From a virus: 35,226 nt of DNA. The stretch's first letter is position 1. Each line of letters opens with the position of its first letter. Shown here in pieces: positions 1-7,916 of the stretch. The notes below the pieces were generated by a model. It made no database searches. It had not been told where the DNA came from and saw nothing but the letters and a program-made list of their open reading frames with translations. The position numbers were made by a program, and so were the translations under genes. Location: IMG/VR virus record IMGVR_UViG_3300007734_000620, positions 1-35,226 of that record. One strand, 5' to 3'.

Positions 1-88
1 ACAATATTATGCTGGTTACCAGTCTAACGAAGATTTAGGTAATTACAAAGACTGGGGAGATGTGCTAGAATCAAAAGACTATTTTTAA
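1..88 (+). CDS. 3' fragment of the 69-aa conserved phage protein (duplicate of 35100-35187)
   Basis: This is the last 28 codons plus stop of the gene complete at 34978-35187. It appears here only because the circular genome was opened inside it. It is not a separate gene. Confidence 0.95.
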   Translation, partial: QYYAGYQSNEDLGNYKDWGDVLESKDYF

Positions 89-127
89 GAGGCTACTATG
101 CCAATGAAAAAAGGCTCAAGCAAAAAA
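1..127. repeat. Terminal direct repeat, left copy (circular assembly overlap)
   Basis: Bases 1-127 are identical to 35100-35226 at the other end. The repeat cuts through two genes, so it is not a gene boundary. A 127-nt identical overlap is the usual trace of a circular contig from a de Bruijn assembler with k=127 (established knowledge of assemblers). The unit genome would be 35,099 bp. A genuine 127-bp terminal repeat is less likely but not excluded. Confidence 0.95.
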
Positions 128-238
128 GTTATAAGCAAGAATATCTCTACTGAGATGAAAGCTGGTAAGCCGCAAAAACAAGCGGTCGCTATAGCAATGT
201 CTAAAGCCGGTAAGACCAAGAAAGGGACTTATGAGTAA
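98..238 (+). CDS. Small basic DUF6496-like protein, 46 aa
   Basis: The reading frame has a start at 98 and a TAA that overlaps the TerS start (TAATG). The protein is very lysine-rich. It carries a pattern with [13 protein letters not shown], which I recognise from the short phage/bacterial family DUF6496, whose function is unknown. The family commonly sits among phage structural genes. An in-frame second ATG two codons on (104) is an alternative start. Its place right before the terminase genes suggests late expression. A basic DNA-associated role is only a guess from charge. Confidence 0.75.
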   Translation: MPMKKGSSKKVISKNISTEMKAGKPQKQAVAIAMSKAGKTKKGTYE

Positions 239-621
239 TGGCTAAGATGGGCAGACCTACCGATTACTCAGAAGAACTAGCAAGGAAGGCTTGGGATTAT
301 CTCGATGATTTTGAAACAATCTACGGTCACGGAATTCCTAGTCATTTAGGACTGTGTGAAGCACTAAGTATAAATAAAACAACGCTTTACAGATGGGCTG
401 AAGATAAAGACAAAGAGATTAGAGCTATATTAGACGAATGCATGGCAAGGCAACATAATCTACTGATCTCAAAGGGATTGAACGGAACTTTCAACGCATC
501 GATTGCTAAGTTAGTTCTGGGTAAGCACAACTATCACGACCGACTAGAATCAACTGGTGCTGACGGTGGTGCTATCAAGACAGACACGACATGGACGATT
601 AAAGTTATCGAGCCAGCCTAA
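238..621 (+). CDS. Terminase small subunit, P22 gp3/Sf6 gp1-like
   Basis: The 127-aa protein opens with MGRPTDYSEE, the same style of start as Sf6-type small terminases. An N-terminal helix-turn-helix-like segment around residues 35-60 (LCEALSINKTTLYRWAED) would bind the packaging site. The C-terminal part (about 70-110, ASIAKLVLGKHNYHDR) matches the GP3_package family pattern. The stop at 621 overlaps the TerL ATG (TAATG), so the two subunits are translationally coupled. In this family TerS forms a ring that selects pac DNA and stimulates TerL. Assignment rests on pattern plus position before TerL. Confidence 0.88.
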   Translation: MAKMGRPTDYSEELARKAWDYLDDFETIYGHGIPSHLGLCEALSINKTTLYRWAEDKDKEIRAILDECMARQHNLLISKGLNGTFNASIAKLVLGKHNYHDRLESTGADGGAIKTDTTWTIKVIEPA

Positions 622-2045
622 TGCCAGAGATGACAATACCAAAGAAGCTGCTGCCGCTGATTGAAAAGCAAAAGCGGTTCAAGATTATTCTTGGTGGTCG
701 AGGATCTGGCAAGTCAGTGACGGTTGGCAACCTTTGCTTGATGGACGCAATGACGAAGGGAATTAAGACCGGCTGCTTCCGAGAGTATCAGGTATCGATG
801 GATGACTCTGTACTCTCACTTTTATCTGGAGAGATCACACGGCTAGGACTCGAAGGCTTCAACTGCCAGTCCAACGCTATCCAGTACAACGGGCAAGACG
901 CTTTTAAGTTCCGTGGTCTCGCTAGGAACGCAGAGTCAATTAAATCAATGTTTGGCTTCAATCGCTGGTGGGTGGAGGAAGCCCAAACGGTCAGCGAAGA
1001 ATCATTGAGGATACTTACTCCAACGCTCAGAGAAGCCAACTCTGAAATCTGGATGACCGCTAATCCCAGACACAGTGCTGACGCTTTCTCAAATCGATTT
1101 ATAAAACCATTCGAGAAACAACTCCGTAGAGATAAATACTACGAAGATGATATGCATTTAATTATTTGGTTAAATCATACTGATAACCCTTTCTTTCCAG
1201 AAGTCTTAGAGCAGGAAAGGCTACACGATCATAAAAGTATGTCGTCTGCTTTATACAGACACATCTGGGAGGGCGAGTATTACGATGAGGTTGAGGATTG
1301 TATTATTCCGGTTGAGTGGTTCGACTCAGCGATTGATGCCCATGTTACGCTAGGCTTCAAGGCTGACGGAGCGATCATTGCTAGTCACGATCCATCTGAT
1401 GAGGGTGGCGATACTAAAGGTCTGGTCATTCGTAGAGGCTCTGTTGTTTTAGATGTACAAGAGAAAACCACTGGCGACTCGAATGCAGGCATGGACTGGG
1501 CGTTAGAAGAAAGTCGTAAGGCTGGTGCAGACTGGTTTGTCTGGGACTGCGATGGGATGGGAATAGCACTTAAGAGGCAAGTAGAGCAATCACTTGAAAA
1601 CACTCGGACTCGATGGTGGATGTTCAGGGGTTCAGAGATGGCAGACGATCCAGAAATGCCCTATGCATCTGGGAAGGATCAGCTTAAAACTAACAGGGAT
1701 ACATTCTTAAATAAGCGAGCGCAGTATTGGTGGAAGCTCCGAGAACGCTTCGAGAATACTCATAGAGCTATAAACCAAAAGACTTATATCAATCCAGATG
1801 AGATGATTTCCCTGTCGTCTTCTATCGAGTGTTTAAATCAGTTAAGGTCTGAGGTCTGTAGGATTCCCTTAAAACGGAATAATAATGGTAAGATACAGAT
1901 TATGTCTAAATTGGAAATGTCAAAGAAGCCGTATGAGTTGCCGTCTCCGAACATGGGTGACTCGTTGATGATGTCGATGTTTAGTCCGAAAGTTCAATTA
2001 TCCAATGTAGTTAAAATTAATTTTGCAGGGTGGGGCAATGGCTGA
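621..2045 (+). CDS. Terminase large subunit (packaging ATPase/nuclease)
   Basis: The 474-aa protein has Walker A GGRGSGKS (25-32), a Walker B WVEEA (117-121) with the catalytic Glu, and an RNase H-like nuclease part with acidic residues in HDPSDEGGD (256-264), WDCDG (308-312) and GDSLMMSMF near 450. This is the PBSX/Terminase_3 type used by Sf6-like headful phages. It hydrolyses ATP to drive DNA into the prohead and cuts the concatemer. Length is normal. It starts on the TerS stop and ends 8 bp inside the portal gene. Confidence 0.96.
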   Translation: MPEMTIPKKLLPLIEKQKRFKIILGGRGSGKSVTVGNLCLMDAMTKGIKTGCFREYQVSMDDSVLSLLSGEITRLGLEGFNCQSNAIQYNGQDAFKFRGLARNAESIKSMFGFNRWWVEEAQTVSEESLRILTPTLREANSEIWMTANPRHSADAFSNRFIKPFEKQLRRDKYYEDDMHLIIWLNHTDNPFFPEVLEQERLHDHKSMSSALYRHIWEGEYYDEVEDCIIPVEWFDSAIDAHVTLGFKADGAIIASHDPSDEGGDTKGLVIRRGSVVLDVQEKTTGDSNAGMDWALEESRKAGADWFVWDCDGMGIALKRQVEQSLENTRTRWWMFRGSEMADDPEMPYASGKDQLKTNRDTFLNKRAQYWWKLRERFENTHRAINQKTYINPDEMISLSSSIECLNQLRSEVCRIPLKRNNNGKIQIMSKLEMSKKPYELPSPNMGDSLMMSMFSPKVQLSNVVKINFAGWGNG

Positions 2046-4281
2046 ATACGATATGAACTCAGACCCAGAAGACACTGGCACGATTAATCTCAGTGCTAAA
2101 AAAGTCGCAGAGTTAGAATCTGCTAGAGAATATACTGGTATTGATTTCAGTGATCACGATACGGTGATTGATTTACTTTCATCTGCGCAACAAGCCGATC
2201 ACGACAACCGAGAGGCTGCGAGAGAAGCTCATTTGTTTGTTGATAAGCGAGACGGACAGTGGGAGCCATACTGGTGGAACGCTAATGTCAATCAGCCCCG
2301 TTATACATTCGACATGGTTAATCCAATAATCGATCAAATCACTGGCGAGATTCAGAACGCTGACTTTGATGTGAAGGTTTCACCTGCTGGTGGTTCGGCT
2401 AATAAAAAAATAGCTGCAACGATTGACGGAATCATTCGCAACATTGAGAACATTTCTAATGCTAGTAATATTTATTCTGCTGCTGCAAGGTCGATGGTCA
2501 CTTGTGGGTTTGATGGATGGAGAGTCTCTACTAAATACGCTGACGACAATTCCTTTGATCAAGACTTAGTTGTTGAAGCTGTTGGTAACTGGGTTGACCG
2601 AGTGTGGTTTGATCCTAGTGCTGAGATGAACGACAAGTCTGATGCGAGATATTGTTTTGTATTACATCCAATTGCAGTAGAAGAATACGATGCACGATGG
2701 GAAGATCGTGGTGGTATATCTGTAACTGTCGATAGGGATGGCGATGCCTATTACGACAAAGCCGAGACGATAGTTATCGGTGAATTACTTTATGTGAAGT
2801 ACGAAGACCGAACACTTATCATGATGTCTAATGGTCAAGTCTACGAAGAAAACGATGACTACAAAGCATTAAAAGATGAATTGAAAAGTATCGGTGTGAC
2901 TGAAGTCCGAAGGCGAGTCAGACAGGATAGACAGGTTCACTCAAGATTATTCGATAATGACGGCTGGCTTGAGCCTCACAAAGAAACAGTATTCTCTACC
3001 ATCCCTGTAATTCCGTTATACGGGAATTTTAAAATATTCGAAAATAAAACTTTGTATTGGGGAGTGGTGGAGAAACTACTAGACCCGCAACGAGTGTTAA
3101 ATTATTCACTGTCACGAGAAGTCTCCGAGAGCGCACTAGCTCCGAGAGCTAAGTACTGGATGACACTAGCACAAGCGGCTGGACATGAAGACCAACTCAG
3201 AACATTAAACACCAACGCAGATCCTGTTCAATTTTTTAACAACGATCCGATGTTCCCGCAGATACCACAGCAACAAGGTGGAGCGCAGGTCAACGCAGGT
3301 CTAAGGACAATCTCCGAAGGTATGCGGGGAATGATAGCTCAGACCGCTGGAATGTTTGCGGCTAACATGGGCGACAATCCTAATGCCCAGTCTGGCGTGG
3401 CTATCGAGGCACTTCAGAATAAAGGTGACAACGGAACGCTCAAATACTTCAAGGCGTTAGAGATAGCAATAGCTTACACAGGTAGACTATTTGTTGACGC
3501 TATTCCGAAGGTCTACGACACTGAAAGAACTATTCGAATCTTAAAAGAAGATGGCTCGTTTGATATGGCTGAGATCAATCAGAGGGCTGTCGATCAGCAG
3601 ACTGGTCAGGTCAAAACACTGAACGACTTATCGATTGGTAAGTACGATGTGATTTGTAGAGCAGGTGCATCCTTCAAGAATCGAAATCAAGAGACCATGC
3701 AATTCATCATAGACTTAGCGAAGATCGATGAATCTATTATGCCGATTGCTGGAGATATATTATTACAGGCTGTATCAACTCCGGCTGCTGCAATGATTGG
3801 TGAAAGAAAACGAATGCAGATGGTGGCTCAAGGTATGATTCCGATGTCACAACTGACTGACGAAGAAAAAGCAGAGATGCAGGCTAAACAGCAGGGTCAG
3901 GGTGAACAACAAGACCCGAATATGATATTGGCTCAAGCTGAACTATTAAAAGCACAAGCGATGCAGATCACAGCGCAGACTGACGCAGCAAGGGCGCAGA
4001 CTGAACTAATGAAACTTCAAGCTACGAGAGAAACCGATCAAGGCAAACTAGCTTTAGCTTCAGGATCAAATCAGATTAAAGCATTCGATTCAGAAACCAA
4101 ACGAATGGATACTGAGATCAAAGCACAGCAGGCTGGTGCGAATGTAAACCTGAATACTTCTAAAGCTGAAGGTCAGTCCATTGATAACCAAATTAAGATG
4201 AACGATATGCAAGCGATGGCTAATCCATTTGCTAACCTATCTGATGAAGAATTAATGTTGATTGCAAGAGGTGGTCAATGA
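2038..4281 (+). CDS. Portal protein, P22 gp1-like
   Basis: The 747-aa product is close in size to P22 portal (about 725 aa). I start it at ATG 2038 because GGGTGGGG lies just upstream; a TTG at 2023 would add five residues and is less likely. The N-terminal half shows the P22-type core, with an acidic leader and a WWN..QPRYTFDMVNP segment near residue 80. The C-terminal 130 residues are a long Gln/Ala/Lys-rich helix, like the P22 portal barrel. It forms the dodecameric DNA gate at one capsid vertex. It overlaps TerL by 8 bp and the next gene by 4. Confidence 0.93.
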   Translation: MAEYDMNSDPEDTGTINLSAKKVAELESAREYTGIDFSDHDTVIDLLSSAQQADHDNREAAREAHLFVDKRDGQWEPYWWNANVNQPRYTFDMVNPIIDQITGEIQNADFDVKVSPAGGSANKKIAATIDGIIRNIENISNASNIYSAAARSMVTCGFDGWRVSTKYADDNSFDQDLVVEAVGNWVDRVWFDPSAEMNDKSDARYCFVLHPIAVEEYDARWEDRGGISVTVDRDGDAYYDKAETIVIGELLYVKYEDRTLIMMSNGQVYEENDDYKALKDELKSIGVTEVRRRVRQDRQVHSRLFDNDGWLEPHKETVFSTIPVIPLYGNFKIFENKTLYWGVVEKLLDPQRVLNYSLSREVSESALAPRAKYWMTLAQAAGHEDQLRTLNTNADPVQFFNNDPMFPQIPQQQGGAQVNAGLRTISEGMRGMIAQTAGMFAANMGDNPNAQSGVAIEALQNKGDNGTLKYFKALEIAIAYTGRLFVDAIPKVYDTERTIRILKEDGSFDMAEINQRAVDQQTGQVKTLNDLSIGKYDVICRAGASFKNRNQETMQFIIDLAKIDESIMPIAGDILLQAVSTPAAAMIGERKRMQMVAQGMIPMSQLTDEEKAEMQAKQQGQGEQQDPNMILAQAELLKAQAMQITAQTDAARAQTELMKLQATRETDQGKLALASGSNQIKAFDSETKRMDTEIKAQQAGANVNLNTSKAEGQSIDNQIKMNDMQAMANPFANLSDEELMLIARGGQ

Positions 4282-4700
4282 ATATAGATAAAATGTTGGG
4301 CGGGATGATGGGCGGTATGGAAGAAGAAAATCCGTTAGCCGGTAAGATGTCCATTATGATCGTCAAGGAAGATGAGCTAGACGCAAAGACCAATAAAAAG
4401 AATAGAGACATTGTGATTGCTGATTGGAATTATTCAGACGGGACTAATCCTGACTACTGGAAGAAGATGGCAAAACTCTGGATGGTGGACTTGAGTGAGG
4501 CTAAACGGCAACGCTGCTCTAACTGTGATTACTTCGACAACAAACCAGAATGTCTAGAGAAGCTGGAATCAATTCCAGAAGATGCGTTTGATGAAGTTGG
4601 TGGCAGAGGCAAATGCACTAAGTTTGATTTCATTGCGCACGATGTACGAGTCTGTCAGGCGTGGGAAGAACACGAATCTCACAAGGACTACGAGGATTAA
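4278..4700 (+). CDS. Five-cysteine protein of unknown function
   Basis: The 140-aa protein begins with a Gly/Met-rich stretch (LGGMMGGM). Its second half carries Cys80, Cys83, Cys92, Cys113 and Cys126 with aromatic neighbours (CSNCDYF, CTKFDF, CQAW). This spacing suggests a bound metal or Fe-S cluster, loosely like small high-potential iron-sulfur domains; that is inference. It starts inside the portal stop (ATGA) and is followed 3 bp later by the next gene, so it belongs to the portal operon. I do not recognise a named family. Confidence 0.8.
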   Translation: MNIDKMLGGMMGGMEEENPLAGKMSIMIVKEDELDAKTNKKNRDIVIADWNYSDGTNPDYWKKMAKLWMVDLSEAKRQRCSNCDYFDNKPECLEKLESIPEDAFDEVGGRGKCTKFDFIAHDVRVCQAWEEHESHKDYED

Positions 4701-4703
4701 CTT

Positions 4704-5933
4704 GTGGCACAAAGCGCACTGAGAAACCTACAAAAGTCTTTAGTACCTGACTTTAATAGACCACTGCCGTCTGAAACTATGCAGCCTACCTATGGCGTGG
4801 CTGAGAATGTCGATCCTAGCTTGCGTGAACGGATGATGATGTCGATTTATGATGTGCTAGGTGGGAGTGTTAGTCCGTCAGCCAGAGCAAGAGCCAATAG
4901 TTATTCTGACATAGCATCTAATTTAGTTGATTGGATTCCTACTGCTGGAGAAGGTGTTGGCGCAAGTGATGCTTATACTGATTTTAACAGAGGCAACTAT
5001 GGTCAGGCGGCAATAGGCGGTGCTGCCACAATGCTTGGTGTCGTACCAGTTGCTGGTGACGCAGCGGCTAAAGCTGTTAAGAAGGTAGGCAATGCTATTA
5101 GATCAGCCGAAGCAATCAAGGAAGGAGCAAAGCGAGGTATTGATTTAGATGAAGCGGATAGAATGCAGAGGGCTTTAGACTTGGGATATTCTACGCAGGA
5201 TTTCTATCATGCAACGATGCAAGACCTTGAAGAATTCAAGCCAATATATAACAATGGTCTTACATTTTTAACGCCAAATGCTGAATTTGCAAATAAATGG
5301 CTTGGTAAAGGAGCATTACGGACACGGGTTGGTGATGATTCTGTTGAAGCAATGAAAAAATTAGATAGGCTCAAACTAATAAAGAAATATGAAAGTGAAA
5401 TCGGTGTGCCAGCAGACAGTTGGACAGGAGATATATGGGATGATTATTGGAAAAAATACTTATCAGAAGAAAGCAAAATACAGAGGGAATACGATAATGT
5501 TCATAAAACTATATATCAACTAAGAACAAATGTTCAAAACACTTTTGACCCACAACAACATGAGAATGTTGTTATTGATTTATTAAGGTCTAAAGGAGTA
5601 GATCCACAAGGAAGTTTTCAAAATGGGTTGTCTAACCTAGATGCTTACAAGCAGGGTAATTATTTGCTCTATGAAACTAAACCAACTGTAGATTTCCTGA
5701 AAAATAAAGGATTCGACTCTATGTGGTTAAGAGAAAGTACATATTCACCAGAAGATATTGCAGCACCATACTCAACGCTTGCTGTTTTTGATCCAGCAAA
5801 CATCAGATCAAAATCTGCAGAATTTGATAAAGGTCAACGACTCTCCAGAAACATTAGTGCTGGCGTAGCTGGTACAGCTTTAGGTCTGTCTGCACTACGC
5901 AATATCAACAAAGATAATCAGGGTGCAGAGTAA
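4704..5933 (+). CDS. Putative virion protein with ADP-ribosyltransferase-like core
   Basis: The 409-aa product starts at GTG 4704 and begins MAQSALRN, the same eight residues as the next gene. Residues about 100-125 are Ala/Gly-rich and hydrophobic, possibly membrane-active. Residues 167-200 (FYHAT..LEEFKP..GLTFLTPNAEFANKW) and 331-375 (FLKNKGFDSMWLRES, LAVFDPANIRSKSAEFD) match the pattern of ADP-ribosyltransferase-like domains in phage MuF and polyvalent proteins (ART-PolyVal type). A catalytic Glu is not clear. By family analogy it could be packaged and ejected to modify host proteins, as T4 Alt is. That role is inference. Confidence 0.7.
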   Translation: MAQSALRNLQKSLVPDFNRPLPSETMQPTYGVAENVDPSLRERMMMSIYDVLGGSVSPSARARANSYSDIASNLVDWIPTAGEGVGASDAYTDFNRGNYGQAAIGGAATMLGVVPVAGDAAAKAVKKVGNAIRSAEAIKEGAKRGIDLDEADRMQRALDLGYSTQDFYHATMQDLEEFKPIYNNGLTFLTPNAEFANKWLGKGALRTRVGDDSVEAMKKLDRLKLIKKYESEIGVPADSWTGDIWDDYWKKYLSEESKIQREYDNVHKTIYQLRTNVQNTFDPQQHENVVIDLLRSKGVDPQGSFQNGLSNLDAYKQGNYLLYETKPTVDFLKNKGFDSMWLRESTYSPEDIAAPYSTLAVFDPANIRSKSAEFDKGQRLSRNISAGVAGTALGLSALRNINKDNQGAE

Positions 5934-7549
5934 TGGCACAAAGCGCATTAAGGAATATAGCTGGCGCACTGAACGATCCGCAGTTCAGGAGTGAGGTTGG
6001 TAATAACTTTATGACTGCGGTAAACCGTGGTGCTGTTGGTATGACGCTTGGCGCACCTGTAGACATTGTTAATTCTGCAACAAATCTTGGTCTTGCTGGT
6101 TATGGTTATCTTGGTAATAAATTAGGACTACTAACCCCAGAACAAATGCCTAAATTAAATAACGAACCATTTGGTGGCTCTGAGTGGATCGGAAAACAAA
6201 TGGAACGGGCTGGAATAATTAACAGCAACCGTAATCTACCTGCTGAAATGATCGCTGGTTCAGTTCTTCCTTTTGCACCTGTTGCGATGGAAGCCAGAAT
6301 ACCGCAGATGGTCAGAGGGTTAGACCAGCTTGCCGCCAACTACAATGCTCCGAGAAATCTGAACACTAGTCAGTATATGAGTCAGCGTGGAGCAGTAAAA
6401 ATAACACCTGCTGAAGCTGCTGCTGAGTTACAAAGGCGTAACAATAGAAATATATCTGGCGCAATTCCTGTTGTTACTAAAAAAACTGGGTTTTTACAAA
6501 GAGCCGGAGATGTGGAATCTGTTAACTCTATGAATGTACAGATGACTCCTCCAAAGATGCCCACAGTTCCTATAGTAAAAGCAGAAGACTTAATTGACAG
6601 GGCATTGATGACAGGCATTACCGACACCACTAGAGCAGGGCTAGAGACTGTTGAGGCTGTAAATAATGTCCCTATGAATGCAGAGATGCTTGGCGGTATG
6701 TGGTGGGGATTCCAGCCAATACAGCGAGCAAGCGGACAAGCATTTTCATCTGCTGATACAGCCGTAATTGGACAATTGAATAGAGCAAAGCTGGCTCAAG
6801 AGTTAAGCAAAAGACAAGGAGTGGTATATGTTCCGCATGGTATGAGAGGTAAGAGTCCAGATTACTCCACATTGTCAACTGATATAGCTATCCCATACGC
6901 TAGAAGTGAAATGTCTGCGCTAGACAAAGCGCATTTAGATAAAACAATTATTAAAGGTGTTCCTAGCTGGCGTGGTATTGATAATGCTACTCCTGAATAC
7001 CTGTCTAGTATTGGTGGTCAAAGAAAAATAGTGATTAATGCACTAGATGATTTTAGAGATAGAGGCTCATTAAATCTGTCACAAATAAGGGCAATAATTA
7101 CAGACCCAAATCAAGTGGATGTACCGTGGGGAGATGTAAACGCTGCATATTTGCTTGATCCGGCTGCTTATATGAATACTCCTATAGTGCCGAAAAGCCC
7201 CCATCCATCGTATAGTGGCGCACTTTCTGGAACACCACTTGGCGCATTTCGAGAAGCCACTAACATATTAGAATTTAACCCAATGATAGGAACTAAGTCT
7301 ACTGGGGAGATTAATTTTCTACAAGAAATGGCAAGGCGTAAATCTAAAGCGCAACAAAATTTGCAAAGCGCAATGACATCTGGTGACAAAGAGTTGATTG
7401 GCAAAGCTCAAACAAATTTCAAAAGCTATGATATGGCAAATGGGAAATATGGATCATCTATACAAGGTGGTTTAAAAGCCGGTGGACACGGAGTATTTAC
7501 TCAGTCAATGATCGATGACCTTATCAAGAGAGGCTTAGTTTTACCTTAA
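5933..7549 (+). CDS. Large putative virion protein with polyvalent-associated-like domain
   Basis: The 538-aa protein shares the N-terminal tag MAQSALRN with its upstream neighbour and starts on that gene's stop (TAATG). Residues about 35-130 are rich in Gly/Ala with hydrophobic stretches. Residues about 217-330 hold DRALMTGITDTTRAG, VNNVPMNAEMLGG and VYVPHGM. These resemble a large polyvalent protein-associated domain (pattern: DRT..G..L, GG, M). Such domains occur in big effector proteins delivered by phages and mobile elements. I propose a co-ejected internal protein; no catalytic residues are evident. Confidence 0.65.
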   Translation: MAQSALRNIAGALNDPQFRSEVGNNFMTAVNRGAVGMTLGAPVDIVNSATNLGLAGYGYLGNKLGLLTPEQMPKLNNEPFGGSEWIGKQMERAGIINSNRNLPAEMIAGSVLPFAPVAMEARIPQMVRGLDQLAANYNAPRNLNTSQYMSQRGAVKITPAEAAAELQRRNNRNISGAIPVVTKKTGFLQRAGDVESVNSMNVQMTPPKMPTVPIVKAEDLIDRALMTGITDTTRAGLETVEAVNNVPMNAEMLGGMWWGFQPIQRASGQAFSSADTAVIGQLNRAKLAQELSKRQGVVYVPHGMRGKSPDYSTLSTDIAIPYARSEMSALDKAHLDKTIIKGVPSWRGIDNATPEYLSSIGGQRKIVINALDDFRDRGSLNLSQIRAIITDPNQVDVPWGDVNAAYLLDPAAYMNTPIVPKSPHPSYSGALSGTPLGAFREATNILEFNPMIGTKSTGEINFLQEMARRKSKAQQNLQSAMTSGDKELIGKAQTNFKSYDMANGKYGSSIQGGLKAGGHGVFTQSMIDDLIKRGLVLP

Positions 7550-7709
7550 TTATATCTTGCATCAATTGACCAGTAATACCTTCGATATCTAGGTGTGCTG
7601 TCAGCGTACCGATATCCCAAGCATCTGGATCATTTAAAATAAGATCGACCCACATATCATAATTATGCATATCTTCTTCTTCTTGTTCTAACTCTGATTT
7701 ATCAATCAT
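7524..7709 (-). CDS. Lone minus-strand acidic protein, 61 aa
   Basis: This is the only well-supported minus-strand gene. It encodes an acidic 61-aa protein (many Asp/Glu, one compact helical-looking sequence around NYDMWVDLILNDPDAWD). Most of it lies in otherwise gene-free DNA; only the last 26 bp overlap the neighbour's 3' end. A GGGGG Shine-Dalgarno (complement of 7715-7719) is 5 nt before its ATG, and a perfect extended -10 lies at 7733-7741. Function unknown. Its own promoter and opposite direction fit a separately expressed accessory (moron-like) gene. Confidence 0.72.
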   Translation of the reverse strand: MIDKSELEQEEEDMHNYDMWVDLILNDPDAWDIGTLTAHLDIEGITGQLMQDIIKVKLSLS

Positions 7710-7732
7710 AACGACCCCCGTAAATGGAACAC

Positions 7733-7741
7733 ATTATACCA
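7733..7741 (-). promoter_or_regulatory. Extended -10 promoter of the minus-strand gene
   Basis: Read on the minus strand this is TGGTATAAT, a perfect extended -10 (TGnTATAAT). No good -35 is present, which extended -10 promoters tolerate. The predicted start is about 7726, giving a leader of roughly 17 nt before the ATG at 7709. Confidence 0.7.
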
Positions 7742-7783
7742 TAATCTTGCTGTGATTTAATTCATACACATTATTCTCACAAC

Positions 7784-7863
7784 CTGATCAAAATTTGTAC
7801 AGATTGATTAATATTTGTACAGTTTGGTTAAATCCTATACAAGTTGGTTAAATTTTGTGCTAA
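7784..7863. repeat. Four tandem 20-bp repeats (iteron- or operator-like)
   Basis: Four consecutive 20-bp units lie at 7784-7803, 7804-7823, 7824-7843 and 7844-7863, with consensus near TTGGTTAAATTTTGTACAGA. Units 1 and 2 share ATTTGTACAG and units 3 and 4 share TTGGTTAAAT. The array sits between the divergent minus-strand promoter and the scaffold gene. It may be a protein-binding array controlling either side, or an origin-type iteron set. No strong sigma70 promoter for the scaffold direction was found inside it. Confidence 0.8.
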
Positions 7864-7916
7864 TCTGCCAGCAGGAACACGACCTTTTCGTGGCAAATTA
7901 CCTATTATGGGGCGAT

